Source: Microbacteriaceae bacterium PS02070 (lineage in GTDB: Bacteria > Actinomycetota > Actinomycetes > Actinomycetales > Microbacteriaceae). From it: DNA of 64,000 bases. Positions within the stretch are counted from its first letter, which is position 1. Each line of letters starts with the position of its first letter. Under the pieces are notes generated by a model. That model had not been told where the DNA came from. It was given only the letters and a program-made list of their open reading frames with translations, and made no database searches. This document shows, piece after piece, positions 44,440 through 52,974 of this stretch. The position numbers and the translations under genes were made by a program. Location: NCBI GenBank assembly GCA_029959865.1, contig JASCPE010000001.1, positions 682,001 through 746,000 on the forward strand, written 5' to 3'.

Positions 44440-45308
44440 CCACCGCGGCGCTCGTGATCGGTGGCGGGCGGGCCTCGCGGCTCGGCGGCGCGGACAAGGC
44501 GAGCATCGAGATCGACGGCATCACACTCGTGGACGCCGTCTACCGCGCTTTGCCACCCGTCAGCCAGGTTGTGGCCGTCGGCCCGGACTCGTTGCGGCGG
44601 CCGGGAATCGCCGTCGTGCGTGAGGATCCTCCGTTTGCAGGGCCGGTTGCGGCGCTCCTGGTCGGTCTTGCCGCCCTGGCGCCCGACGTGGATGAGGTCT
44701 GGGTCCTCGCCTGCGACCTGCCCCGCGCCGGGGAACTGGTCGCAGCGCTCGGTGGAGGCCCGATTCCGGCTCGCGCAGATGGCGTGCTGGCCGTCGACGG
44801 GGAGGGCAGGCGGCAATGGCTTGCCGGCCGGTACCGCACCGCGGCGCTGCGTCGCGCTGCCGCACCGCTCGGTGACGGCGTGGACGCTGCGATGCGCGCC
44901 CTGCTCGGGAGCCTTGTGCTCGAGGAGGTCGCCGTGGGGGAGGCTGCGCTCGATCTTGATACGTGGGAGGCGATCGCGGAGTATCGAAGCAGTGCCGCGG
45001 GAGGTCGCGGCACCGACGAGAGGAAAGCGATTCCCATGAGCGCCGACACGCCCGCCGAGCTGGACCGTTGGGTGGCAGAGCTCGCCATCGAACTCGGCGT
45101 CGTCGATGGTGAGATCCCGACCGCAGCCCTGCTCGATGTCACGCGTGACGTCGCGCACGCCATCACCCGCCCCGCGGGCCCGCTCACGACCTATCTCATC
45201 GGTCGCGCGGTTGCCGGAGGGATGCCGTTCTCCGAGGCCGCCGAGCGGGTGCACGCTCTGATCGCATCGTGGACCGATGACGCCGACGACGAAGTGGCGC
45301 CGCGATGA
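44436..45308 (+). CDS. mobA: MobA-type guanylyltransferase fused to a small helical domain
   Basis: 290 residues. The N-terminal part (about 1-190) is a MobA nucleotidyltransferase that adds GMP to molybdopterin: [21 protein letters not shown] (note ALVIGGG in place of the more usual LAGGRS) and [14 protein letters not shown]. The C-terminal part (about 200-290) is a small domain starting [20 protein letters not shown], resembling DUF6457, which in other genomes is a separate gene. An internal Met with a GAGAGGAAAG site upstream (45038) could start that domain as a second product. Both neighbours overlap. Confidence 0.82.
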   Translation: MTTAALVIGGGRASRLGGADKASIEIDGITLVDAVYRALPPVSQVVAVGPDSLRRPGIAVVREDPPFAGPVAALLVGLAALAPDVDEVWVLACDLPRAGELVAALGGGPIPARADGVLAVDGEGRRQWLAGRYRTAALRRAAAPLGDGVDAAMRALLGSLVLEEVAVGEAALDLDTWEAIAEYRSSAAGGRGTDERKAIPMSADTPAELDRWVAELAIELGVVDGEIPTAALLDVTRDVAHAITRPAGPLTTYLIGRAVAGGMPFSEAAERVHALIASWTDDADDEVAPR

Positions 45309-45544
45309 GGGTGCGCTACTTCGCCGCCGCCGCCGAGGCTGCCGGTCGGGAAGAGGAGACGATCGCCGGGTCTCGCACGCTCGGGGATCTGCGTGCACAC
45401 CTCACGGACACGTACGGTGCTGAGTTCACCGGCGTGCTGGGGCGTTGCTCGATCATGGTCGACGGCACTCGGGGCGCGGAGGACGACGTGGTCCTGGCCG
45501 AGTCGGCGACGGTCGACGTCCTGCCACCCTTCGCGGGCGGCTGA
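45305..45544 (+). CDS. moaD: MoaD molybdopterin synthase small subunit
   Basis: 79 residues, ubiquitin-like, ending in the Gly-Gly tail (PPFAGG) that MoeB adenylates and a sulfur donor thiocarboxylates. VRYFAAAAEAAGREEE is the family start. Last gene of the plus-strand operon, four bases from the end of the convergent moaA gene. Works with MoaE encoded on the other strand. Confidence 0.9.
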   Translation: MRVRYFAAAAEAAGREEETIAGSRTLGDLRAHLTDTYGAEFTGVLGRCSIMVDGTRGAEDDVVLAESATVDVLPPFAGG

Positions 45545-45548
45545 GCTC

Positions 45549-46556
45549 TCAGCCGCCGATCGCCGACATCGGGCGCTCCGGCTGCAAGAACCCCGGGTCG
45601 TCGATGCCGTGTCCGGCGAGCTTGCCGGCGATACTGCGGCGGATCATCATCGCGATGTCCTCGTCGCTGCCCCCCGTGCGCAGCAGGGTGAGGAGGTCAG
45701 ACTCGGTGCGTGCGAAGAGGCAGTTGCGCAGTTGCCCGTCTGCCGTGAGTCGTACGCGATCGCACGCGCCGCAGAAGGGTGCGGAGACGGAGGCGATGAC
45801 CCCGACGGTGGCGGGCCCGCCGTCCACGAGGAACTCCTCCGCCGGGCTGGAACCCCGTTCGCCGAACGGGGTCAGCGTGAACTCTCGCTCCAACTGCTCG
45901 CGGATCTCCTCTCCGGGCACCATCTGCGCGCGCGACCAGGTGTGGCCGGCATCCAGCGGCATCTGTTCGATGAAGCGGAGCTCGGCATCGAAGGAGAGGG
46001 CGAAGCGGAGGAGATCGCAGAACTCGTCGTCGTTCACACCGCGCATCGCGACGGCGTTCAGCTTGAGGGGGCGCAGGCCCGACTGCTGGGCCGCGCGGAT
46101 TCCGGTGACGACGTCGTCGAAACGGTCCCGCCTGGTCAACTCGGCGAACCGCTCCGGGCTGACGGTGTCCAGGCTGATGTTCAGCCGCTCCAGGCCCGCT
46201 CCCACGAGGTCGTCGATCACCCGATCAAGGCGGATCGCGTTGGTCGTCATCGAGACGCGCAGTAGACCTTCCGCGCCCTCGATCGCGCTCAGCCGGCGCA
46301 CGACATCCACGATGTCGGGGCGCAGGAGCGGCTCCCCGCCGGTCAGGCGCAGCTCGACGATCCCTAACCGTGCCAGGACGCGCGCGATCCGTTCGATCTC
46401 GTCCGTCGTGAGGATGTTCTGCTTCGCGAGCCACGGCACGCCCTCGGCCGGCATGCAGTAGGTGCAGCGCAGGTTGCACTTGTCGGTCAGCGAGATCCGC
46501 AGGTCGCGGTGCACGCGCCCATAGCGGTCGGTCAGGGGTGCGTCGAAGACGCTCAT
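45549..46556 (-). CDS. moaA: MoaA radical SAM GTP 3',8-cyclase
   Basis: 335 residues. The radical SAM cluster ligands are Cys27, Cys31 and Cys34 (KCNLRCTYCMP); a second cluster is bound by the C-terminal FCGACDRVRLTADGQLRNC. LRLTGGEPLLRPDI is the SAM-binding GGE motif. Starts cofactor synthesis from GTP. I chose ATG at 46556: it overlaps moaE, and family members start near here. Ends GG (SAIGG), the known activating tail. Confidence 0.92.
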   Translation of the reverse strand: MSVFDAPLTDRYGRVHRDLRISLTDKCNLRCTYCMPAEGVPWLAKQNILTTDEIERIARVLARLGIVELRLTGGEPLLRPDIVDVVRRLSAIEGAEGLLRVSMTTNAIRLDRVIDDLVGAGLERLNISLDTVSPERFAELTRRDRFDDVVTGIRAAQQSGLRPLKLNAVAMRGVNDDEFCDLLRFALSFDAELRFIEQMPLDAGHTWSRAQMVPGEEIREQLEREFTLTPFGERGSSPAEEFLVDGGPATVGVIASVSAPFCGACDRVRLTADGQLRNCLFARTESDLLTLLRTGGSDEDIAMMIRRSIAGKLAGHGIDDPGFLQPERPMSAIGG

Positions 46557-46981
46557 CCGCGTACCCGACCCAGGCCCACCCACGATGAGGCGCCATCCGC
46601 TTCGATCTGCTTCTTCCACACCGGGAGTTCAGCCTTCACCGTCTCCACGACTGCTCGGCAGATCTCGAAGGCATCGGCGCGGTGCGCGGACGACACGGCG
46701 CACACGATCGCGGCGTCGCCCACGTCGAGCGAGCCCGTGCGGTGGCTGACGGCGATTCTGACGCCGTCTTCGTCGGCGTCCTGCACGAGCTCTTGCAGAA
46801 TGCGTTCGGCGTCCGGGTGAGCCGAGTACTCGAGGCGGATCACCTCACCCGTCGCGTCCGGGTCGTGATCGCGCACCGTGCCGACGAAGACCGCCGACGC
46901 ACCCGCTGCCGGGTCGGCGACGTCCGCCAGGTGCGCCGCGACATCCAGCGGAGTTTCGGTGACGCTTGCGCGAACGATCAT
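46553..46981 (-). CDS. moaE: MoaE molybdopterin synthase large subunit
   Basis: 142 residues. MoaE uses thiocarboxylated MoaD to put two sulfurs on precursor Z. GASAVFVGTVRDHDPD, RLEYSAHPDAER, the basic VSHRTGSLDVGDAAIVCAVS and active Lys in VWKKQIEADGASSWVG are as expected. Overlaps moaA (ATGA) and mog (ATGA) on the same strand, forming mog-moaE-moaA. Confidence 0.92.
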   Translation of the reverse strand: MIVRASVTETPLDVAAHLADVADPAAGASAVFVGTVRDHDPDATGEVIRLEYSAHPDAERILQELVQDADEDGVRIAVSHRTGSLDVGDAAIVCAVSSAHRADAFEICRAVVETVKAELPVWKKQIEADGASSWVGLGRVRG

Positions 46982-47463
46982 GCGTGATCCTCACCGTCGA
47001 GCTGGCTGACGACGTGCGCGGCGATGGAGGTGACGACGGGGATTCCGTCGCGTACGGCGCCCGGTGATCCGGGGAGGTTCACCACGAGTGAGGAGCCGAC
47101 GAGTCCGGCGCGGCCGCGGGAGAGCATCGCCTGCGGTAGCTTCATGGCGCCGACGCGACGGAGCTCCTCGGCGATGCCGGGAAGCTCACGCTCGAGCAGG
47201 CCATCCATCGCCTCCGGGGTGACATCGCGCGGGGACACCCCTGTGCCGCCGGTCGTGACCACGAGGCGCGCGCCGGAGGCGATCGCCTCGATCACGGCGC
47301 GGCGGATGTCGTCGATCTCGTCCGGGACGATCGAGACCTCCGCAGACCACCCCGCATCCGCGAGCAGCTGCGCGGCGACGGGGCCGGAGCCGTCGGCGCG
47401 GACGCCGGCGGCGGACCGGTCAGAAACCGTCACCACCGCTGCGGAGAGCGTCGCGGCGTTCAT
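46978..47463 (-). CDS. mog: MoaB/Mog-type molybdopterin adenylyltransferase
   Basis: 161 residues, the MoCF fold: AAVVTVSDRSAAGVRADGSG, VVTTGGTGVSPRDVTPEAM and VVNLPGSPGAVRDG are the signature blocks. Adenylylates molybdopterin before MoeA acts. ATG at 47463 is first in the mog-moaE-moaA operon. MoaB and Mog cannot be separated by these motifs. With it, every enzyme from GTP to molybdo-guanine dinucleotide cofactor is encoded between 41.5 and 47.5 kb. Confidence 0.88.
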   Translation of the reverse strand: MNAATLSAAVVTVSDRSAAGVRADGSGPVAAQLLADAGWSAEVSIVPDEIDDIRRAVIEAIASGARLVVTTGGTGVSPRDVTPEAMDGLLERELPGIAEELRRVGAMKLPQAMLSRGRAGLVGSSLVVNLPGSPGAVRDGIPVVTSIAAHVVSQLDGEDHA

Positions 47464-47557
47464 CGTTCCACTGTACGGCGCGTCACTCAGGGTGGGTCGA
47501 TCTCTCCGTGCCGCGAACCGGGCCGCGCCGCCCCGGCGGGAGCATGAGACGATAAAA

Positions 47558-47574
47558 ATACCCACGGGGGGTAT
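47558..47574. promoter_or_regulatory. CsoR-type copper operator
   Basis: ATACCC-ACGGG-GGGTAT, perfect 6-bp arms with a G-rich centre, the known CsoR box layout. It lies 17 bp upstream of the chaperone ATG (47592), so CsoR (encoded second) should repress both genes until Cu(I) is bound. Confidence 0.8.
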
Positions 47575-47591
47575 ACGAGAGGAACATGTTC

Positions 47592-47801
47592 ATGACGACC
47601 ACCGAGTTTTCCGTCACGGGAATGACTTGCAGCCACTGCGAGAGCGCCGTTCGCACCGAGGTGAGCGCTGTCCCCGGAGTCACGGGAGTCGAGGTCTCCG
47701 CTGCCGAGGGCACGCTCACCGTTCTCAGCGACGCGCCTGTTGACGACGCCGCCGTGCGAGGAGCCGTTTCCGAGGCCGGGTATGACGCCGTCCGGGTCTG
47801 A
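47592..47801 (+). CDS. Heavy-metal-associated (CopZ-like) copper chaperone
   Basis: 69 residues of ferredoxin-like HMA fold. Metal-binding GMTCSHC (M-T-C-x-x-C) near residue 10 and EVSAVPGVTGVEVSAAEG are the family pattern. Cytoplasmic carrier of Cu(I). I chose ATG at 47592 because GAGAGGA lies at proper distance; ATG at 47586 is too close. Under the CsoR box and overlapping csoR. The usual exporter CopA is not in the window. Confidence 0.88.
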   Translation: MTTTEFSVTGMTCSHCESAVRTEVSAVPGVTGVEVSAAEGTLTVLSDAPVDDAAVRGAVSEAGYDAVRV

Positions 47802-48108
47802 GGCCGGCACGGCTGAGCACGCCCACCATGGGTACATGTCCGACAAGGACGCGTACCTGCGCCGACTCAAGCGGATCGAAGGCCAGGCGCGCGGGATCTC
47901 CCGGATGGTGGAGGAGGAGTCGTACTGCATCGACATCCTCACCCAGGTCAGCGCGTTGACCAGCGCTCTTCGGGCCGTCGCCGTCGAGCTGGTCGATGAC
48001 CACCTGATGCACTGCGTGCTCGACGCCGCGAAATCCTCCGATGACTCGGTCGTCGAGGCAAAGGTGAAGGAGGCCAGCGACGTCGTAGCGCGTCTGCTGC
48101 GCTCCTGA
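47782..48108 (+). CDS. csoR: CsoR copper-sensing repressor
   Basis: 108 residues. The Cu(I)-binding trio is visible: Cys49 (EESYCIDIL), His74 and Cys78 (DDHLMHCVL). YLRRLKRIEGQARGI is the conserved N-terminal helix. A His-rich lead (AEHAHHGY) precedes it, typical for actinobacterial members, which favours ATG at 47782 over 47836. It overlaps the chaperone end by 20 bp. Metal binding releases it from the operator at 47558-47574. Confidence 0.88.
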   Translation: MTPSGSEAGTAEHAHHGYMSDKDAYLRRLKRIEGQARGISRMVEEESYCIDILTQVSALTSALRAVAVELVDDHLMHCVLDAAKSSDDSVVEAKVKEASDVVARLLRS

Positions 48109-48117
48109 CCGACTGAC

Positions 48118-48163
48118 TTGAGTTTTCGGCATACCGAAAACTACTATTTCGGTATGCCGAAAA
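48118..48163 (+). promoter_or_regulatory. Leaderless promoter with twin MntR/DtxR-type operators
   Basis: TTGAGT (48118-48123) and TACTAT (48142-48147) are spaced 18 bp. The palindrome TTTTCGGCATACCGAAAA (48123-48140) fills the spacer, and a second palindrome of the same 17 bases in inverted order (48147-48163) covers the start. ATG at 48154 begins six bases after the -10, so the transcript has no leader. Repressor binding would block promoter and start together. Confidence 0.8.
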
Positions 48164-49068
48164 ATCGCGTGCGTCGAGCGACCGCCCTCGCCCTCGCGCT
48201 GCTGCTTTCGGGGTGTGCGGCGTCGCCGGAAGTTCGAGCCGAAGACGAGCCCGATGTTCCCGTCGTTCTCGTCACCTTCACCGTGCTTGCGGACATCGCC
48301 GCTCAGGTCGGTGGGGATCTCGTGGACGTCGTCTCGCTCACTGCGGCAGGAACGCAGATCCACGGGTACGAGCCGACGCCGGGGGACATGCGCCGCGCGG
48401 CCGAAGCGGACCTCGTGCTGGAGAACGGCCTGGGCCTGGAGGAGTGGTTCGCCCGGTTCATCGATGCCGTCGATGTCCCTCATGTCGTCGTGAGCGAGGG
48501 CATCGAACCGCTCGGCATCGAGGGCGACCCGAACGCGCCGAATCCGCACGCGTGGGCGAGCCCGATCGCGGGAGAGCAGTACGTCGAGAACATCGTCGCC
48601 GCGCTCAGTGAACTCGTCCCGGAGGGAGCGGAGACCTTCGCCGCCAATGGTGCCCGGTACACGGAGCAGTTGCGCGCGCTCGCCGCCGACGTCGATGAGC
48701 GACTGTCCGCACTGCCGGCCGAGCACCGCACTCTTGTCACGTGTGAGGGGGCCTTTTCCTACCTCGCGCGTGACGTGGGGCTCGAAGAGGCCTACCTGTG
48801 GGCCGTGAATGCCGAGCAGCAGGTGCGTCCTCAGCAGATGACCGACCTCGTCGATCTCGTGGACGAGCGGGATGTGCCCGCGGTCTTCTGCGAATCTACG
48901 GTGGACCCCGGCCCGATGCAGCAGGTGGCGGACGCGACCGGCGCGCGGCTGGCAGGCACGCTCTACGTCGACTCGCTTTCCGCGGCGGACGGCCCCGTGC
49001 CCACCTATCTCGACCTTGTCCGTCACAACACCGACCTCATCGTGGAGGGGTTGGAGGGAGCCTCATGA
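48154..49068 (+). CDS. Metal-binding lipoprotein (Mn/Fe, MntA/SitA type)
   Basis: 304 residues. Lipobox LLSGC (Cys21). Cluster 9 metal binding protein: first His in TQIHGYEPTPGD, second in NPHAWASPI, then the acid ligands in CESTVDPGPMQQV. TCEGAFSYLARDVGLEEAYLW is the Mn-type (PsaA/SitA) pattern rather than the Zn-type His loop. ATG at 48154 is inside an operator and is expected to be read without a leader. First of a complete three-gene ABC importer. Confidence 0.85.
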   Translation: MPKNRVRRATALALALLLSGCAASPEVRAEDEPDVPVVLVTFTVLADIAAQVGGDLVDVVSLTAAGTQIHGYEPTPGDMRRAAEADLVLENGLGLEEWFARFIDAVDVPHVVVSEGIEPLGIEGDPNAPNPHAWASPIAGEQYVENIVAALSELVPEGAETFAANGARYTEQLRALAADVDERLSALPAEHRTLVTCEGAFSYLARDVGLEEAYLWAVNAEQQVRPQQMTDLVDLVDERDVPAVFCESTVDPGPMQQVADATGARLAGTLYVDSLSAADGPVPTYLDLVRHNTDLIVEGLEGAS

Positions 49069-49781
49069 TCAGTGTGGAGAACGTCACGGTGGACTACGAC
49101 GAGGTTCGTGCGCTCGATGACGTGTCCGTCGTCGTGCGGCCGGGCGCCGTCACCGCATTGATCGGCATGAACGGTGCCGGCAAGTCCACGCTGTTCAAGA
49201 CGATCCTCGGCAGTGTCCGCCCGCGGAGCGGCACGGTCCGCATCGGCTCCCTCGCTCCCGCCGATGCGCGGCGTGAGGGGCACGTGGGATACGTGCCGCA
49301 GGAGTCCGCCATCGACCGTGACTTCCCGGTGTCGGTGCGTGACGTCGTGCTGATGGGCAGGTACGGCCGGATGGGCGCCCTCCGCAGCCCCCGCGCGCGT
49401 GACCGGGCCGCGGTCGATGCCGCCCTCGATCTCGTGCAGTTGACGGAGCTCGCCGACCGCCAGATCGGACGCCTGTCCGGAGGGCAGCGTCAGCGCGCGT
49501 TCGTCGCCCGCGCCATCGCCCAAGACCCCGAGGTCCTCCTGCTGGACGAGCCGTTCTCCGGCGTGGACAAGCGATCGGAGGAGCTCATCGTCGAGCTCTT
49601 GCGGGACCTCGCGCGCACCCGCGTGGTGCTCGTCTCAACACACGACCTGCAGGCGGTTCCGCGTCTGGCAGAGACAGCGATCCTTTTGCGGCACACGGTC
49701 CTCTTCCAGGGGCCGGTCGCGCAGGCACTGGAACCGAGAACGCTGGCGCGGGCCTTCGGGCTGGAGGAGGAACGAGCATGA
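49065..49781 (+). CDS. Mn/Fe ABC transporter ATPase
   Basis: 238 residues. Walker A GMNGAGKSTLF (about 34-44), signature LSGGQRQRAF, Walker B VLLLDEPFSGVD, and H-loop STHD are complete. Family of MntB/SitB/TroB. ATG at 49065 overlaps the binding-protein stop; its end overlaps the permease by ATGA. Energises import of the metal delivered by the lipoprotein. Confidence 0.9.
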   Translation: MISVENVTVDYDEVRALDDVSVVVRPGAVTALIGMNGAGKSTLFKTILGSVRPRSGTVRIGSLAPADARREGHVGYVPQESAIDRDFPVSVRDVVLMGRYGRMGALRSPRARDRAAVDAALDLVQLTELADRQIGRLSGGQRQRAFVARAIAQDPEVLLLDEPFSGVDKRSEELIVELLRDLARTRVVLVSTHDLQAVPRLAETAILLRHTVLFQGPVAQALEPRTLARAFGLEEERA

Positions 49782-50638
49782 CCCCGTACGAACTCCTGAT
49801 CGAGCCGCTCCAGTACGGCTTCATGCAACGGGCGCTGATCACCACGGTGATCGCCGCGGTCGTGTGCGCGGTGCTCTCCTGCTGGCTCGTGCTGATCGGC
49901 TGGTCCCTGATGGGCGACGCCGTCTCGCACGCGGTGCTTCCGGGGGTCGTCCTGGCCTACCTCGTCGGCGCACCCTTCGCGCTGGGGGCGGTGCTCTTCG
50001 GGTTCCTCGCGGTGGCTCTCATCGGACTCGTCGGCAGCACCAGCCGGGTCAAAGAGGACGCGGCAATCGGGATCGTGTTCACCTCCTTGTTCGCCCTCGG
50101 ACTGGTCCTCGTCTCCGTCACGCCCAGTCAGACCGACCTCAGCCACATCCTGTTCGGAAACGTCCTCGGGGTCTCTGTGGCCGACCTCCTCCAGATCGCC
50201 GCCCTCGCCGTGGTCGTCCTCACCGTCGCGCTTCTCAAACGTCGCGACCTCACCCTCCTCGCCTTCGACCCGGGGCACGCGTTCGCCATCGGACTCTCTC
50301 CCCGCGTCCTGCGGGCGATGCTGCTGGGCATGCTCGCGATGACCGCCGTCGTCGGTCTGCAGGTGGTGGGCGTTGTGCTCGTGGTCGCGATGCTCATCAT
50401 CCCCGGAGCCACGGCGTACCTGCTGACCGACCGGTTCGGATGGATGCTCTTCTGGGCGCCCGTCCTCGGTGCCTCAGCCGCGGTGACCGGGATCTACCTC
50501 AGCTACTGGATCGATGTCTCTCCGGGCGGCATGGTTGTCCTCGCCCAGGCCGCGGTCTTTGCCGTCGCGTATCTGTTCGCACCGCGCCGTGGCGTCGTCG
50601 TGCGTCTCGTCGGCCGTTCCCGCCCCGTGACGGCCTGA
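49778..50638 (+). CDS. Mn/Fe ABC-3 family permease
   Basis: 286 residues with eight or nine membrane helices. LIEPLQYGFMQRALITTVI, WSLMGDAVSHAVLPGVVLAY and GLQVVGVVLVVAMLIIPGAT are the ABC-3 family landmarks. Forms a homodimer channel for Mn2+ or Fe2+. Overlaps the ATPase gene and is convergent with nhaA, eight bases from its stop. Confidence 0.9.
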   Translation: MTPYELLIEPLQYGFMQRALITTVIAAVVCAVLSCWLVLIGWSLMGDAVSHAVLPGVVLAYLVGAPFALGAVLFGFLAVALIGLVGSTSRVKEDAAIGIVFTSLFALGLVLVSVTPSQTDLSHILFGNVLGVSVADLLQIAALAVVVLTVALLKRRDLTLLAFDPGHAFAIGLSPRVLRAMLLGMLAMTAVVGLQVVGVVLVVAMLIIPGATAYLLTDRFGWMLFWAPVLGASAAVTGIYLSYWIDVSPGGMVVLAQAAVFAVAYLFAPRRGVVVRLVGRSRPVTA

Positions 50639-50646
50639 GGATCGCC

Positions 50647-51984
50647 TCAGGCGCCGGATCGTTCGTCTCCGTCGCCACGCTGGTACACGTCCGGGATGCC
50701 ATCGCGATCCGCGTCGACAGAGTCCTCGGCCGCGACCTTCTTGTAGTGGCGACTGCGCGGGATCAGCACGGCCGAGGCCAGGAGCGACGCCATCAGCGAC
50801 GCGATCACGATCGCGATCTTGGCATCGTCGTTGTGGTGGTTTCCGAGACCGAAGCTCAGCTCCGCGATCAGGAGGGACACCGTGAAGCCGATGCCGGCGA
50901 GCAGGCCCACCCCGACGAGGTCGATCCACCGGAACGACGGGTCGAGCCGCGCCTTGGTGACGGCTGTCACGAGACGCGTCGTCAGGACGATCCCGATGGG
51001 TTTGCCCAGCACGAGCCCCGCCGCCACTCCCAGAGTGACGGGATCGAGGGCTGCTCGCGTGAGGCCTTCCCACCCGCCCACGGCGACTCCGGCGGCGAAG
51101 AAGGCGAACACCGGCACCGCGAACCCGGCGGACAGCGGGCGGAATCGATGCTCGAAGACGTCCACGAGGCCGGGCCCGTCGTCAGGCAGCGGTGATTCTT
51201 TCGTGGGGCGTACCGGGATGGTGAAGGCCAGGAGCACGCCGGCGATCGTGGCGTGGATGCCGGAGGCGTGCATGAAGCCCCAGGCGACGAGTCCGATCGG
51301 CACGAGAACGATCCAGGTCACCGCGGGTTTGAGCTGCAGCACGGTGCGCAGCTTCTGGGCGAGGAGACCGTAGAGCGCGATGATCGCGAGCGAGATCCCG
51401 AGTGCGACGAGGTTGACGTCGTCGGTGTAGAAGATCGCGATGATCGAGATGGCGATGAGGTCGTCCACGACCGCAAGCGTCAGCAGGAAGAGTCGCAGGG
51501 GACTGGGCAGGTGCGACCCGATGATCGCGAGCACGGCAACGGCGAACGCGATGTCGGTCGCGGCGGGGATCGCCCACCCGACGCGGAGCGTCTCCTGCTG
51601 CCACACGACGGCGAGGTAGATGAGGGAGGGCACGAGCACACCACCGAATGCGGCAGCGACGGGCACGAGGGCGCGGCGGGGGTTACGCAGATCCCCCACG
51701 ACGAACTCCCGTTTGAGCTCGAGCCCGACGAGGAAGAAGAAGATAGCGAGCAGGCCGTCGGCCGCCCATGTTCCCACCGACAACTCGAGGTGCCAGGGCG
51801 CGTACCCGAAGGTGAAGTCCCTCATCGCGAAGTAGGCGTCCGCCCACGGTGAGTTCGCCCAGCCGATCGCGAGGGCCGCGGCGAGGACCAGAAGCATGCC
51901 GCCCACGGTCTCTTTGCGCAGGACCTCGAGGATGCGGCTGGCTTCCCGGTAACTGCCCCGGGCGGGGAAAGTGGAGTCGGCCAT
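50647..51984 (-). CDS. nhaA: NhaA Na+/H+ antiporter
   Basis: 445 residues, twelve membrane helices. The ion-binding pair in [17 protein letters not shown] and the unwound-helix stretches [19 protein letters not shown] and [15 protein letters not shown] [11 protein letters not shown] are intact. Exports Na+ or Li+ for protons across the cytoplasmic membrane. ATG at 51984 with GGAGCTCC upstream of MADSTF. Odd feature: the tail carries [15 protein letters not shown], which looks like a single calcium-binding DxDxDG loop. That is unusual for NhaA. Confidence 0.88.
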   Translation of the reverse strand: MADSTFPARGSYREASRILEVLRKETVGGMLLVLAAALAIGWANSPWADAYFAMRDFTFGYAPWHLELSVGTWAADGLLAIFFFLVGLELKREFVVGDLRNPRRALVPVAAAFGGVLVPSLIYLAVVWQQETLRVGWAIPAATDIAFAVAVLAIIGSHLPSPLRLFLLTLAVVDDLIAISIIAIFYTDDVNLVALGISLAIIALYGLLAQKLRTVLQLKPAVTWIVLVPIGLVAWGFMHASGIHATIAGVLLAFTIPVRPTKESPLPDDGPGLVDVFEHRFRPLSAGFAVPVFAFFAAGVAVGGWEGLTRAALDPVTLGVAAGLVLGKPIGIVLTTRLVTAVTKARLDPSFRWIDLVGVGLLAGIGFTVSLLIAELSFGLGNHHNDDAKIAIVIASLMASLLASAVLIPRSRHYKKVAAEDSVDADRDGIPDVYQRGDGDERSGA

Positions 51985-52078
51985 GGGAGCTCCTTCAGGG
52001 TCGTCGAGCGGACTGTCGACCAGACTTCCCGACGCACCGAGTCCCCAGTCTAGCGTCTGCGCACTCCCGTCTGTCCGG

Positions 52079-52900
52079 TCACTCCTCGGTGAGGAACGCG
52101 AGGGCGGCGCTACGGAAGTCGCGTGATCCCGGGGTATTGAAGTGGTTGCGGTCGGGGATCTCGACGAACCGTCCGTTCGGAATACCGGCGGCCAACGCCT
52201 TGGAGCCCTCGAGGATGGCGTCCTGCGAGCCCGTCGCGAACAGGATCGGCTGGTCCGGCGCGTCGGCGGGGTCGGGATCTGCGGCGCCTGCGGTTGCCAT
52301 GGCGTCCGCGATCGACAGCAGCGCGAGAAGGTCGTTTCCACCGACACGTTCGGCGAGGGTGATGTAGTTCTGCGTCACGGGGTCGGTCACCGGGGTGCCG
52401 TGTTCGCAGTACTCGCGGGCCTGCTCGCGGTTGAGCCGAGCGAGGGGAACACCGTCGGGAACCCCGCCGAGCACGACACGAGGAATGCGCTCGCCGAAAT
52501 CAGACGCGACTTCCCACCCGACGCGCGCGCCGAGGGAGTATCCGATGTAGAACGCCTCGTCTGCGAGATAGGTGTCCAGAACGGTTTCGACATCGCCGGC
52601 GAGGGCGCGAAGATCGTAGGCGCTGGGCAGGTGCGGCTTGTCGCTGTGTCCGTGGCCACGCTGGTCCAGGGCGAGCACCCGGAACCCCGCGCGGCGCAGG
52701 TCACGCACCCAGCCCGTGTTGACCCAGTTGTCGCGGGTGCTCGAGGCGAAACCGTGGACGAGAACGACCGTGGGCCCGTCTTCGTCGTCTTCTTCCCAGC
52801 AGTAGGTGGCAACGCGGTAGCCGTCGCCGACCATGACGAACTTCGGGTCGGGCATCTCGGTCAGGGCGCTGAGTGCGGTAGTCACCCTCCGATTGTGCAT
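52079..52900 (-). CDS. Alpha/beta hydrolase
   Basis: About 273 residues. [15 protein letters not shown] is the oxyanion-hole [17 protein letters not shown] follows, the nucleophile is Ser in [13 protein letters not shown] (G-x-S-x-G), the acid probably Asp in [13 protein letters not shown] and the base His in [12 protein letters not shown]. Soluble esterase, lipase or hydrolase of unknown substrate. The start is uncertain: ATG 52900 and GTG 52885 lack a strong ribosome site. Confidence 0.82.
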   Translation of the reverse strand: MHNRRVTTALSALTEMPDPKFVMVGDGYRVATYCWEEDDEDGPTVVLVHGFASSTRDNWVNTGWVRDLRRAGFRVLALDQRGHGHSDKPHLPSAYDLRALAGDVETVLDTYLADEAFYIGYSLGARVGWEVASDFGERIPRVVLGGVPDGVPLARLNREQAREYCEHGTPVTDPVTQNYITLAERVGGNDLLALLSIADAMATAGAADPDPADAPDQPILFATGSQDAILEGSKALAAGIPNGRFVEIPDRNHFNTPGSRDFRSAALAFLTEE

Positions 52901-52974
52901 GGTCGCGGCGGGAAGAGCGCGTGTGCGTTCGATCGCGACGACGTCATGTCGGAGCCTCGACATACGGTCCAGGG

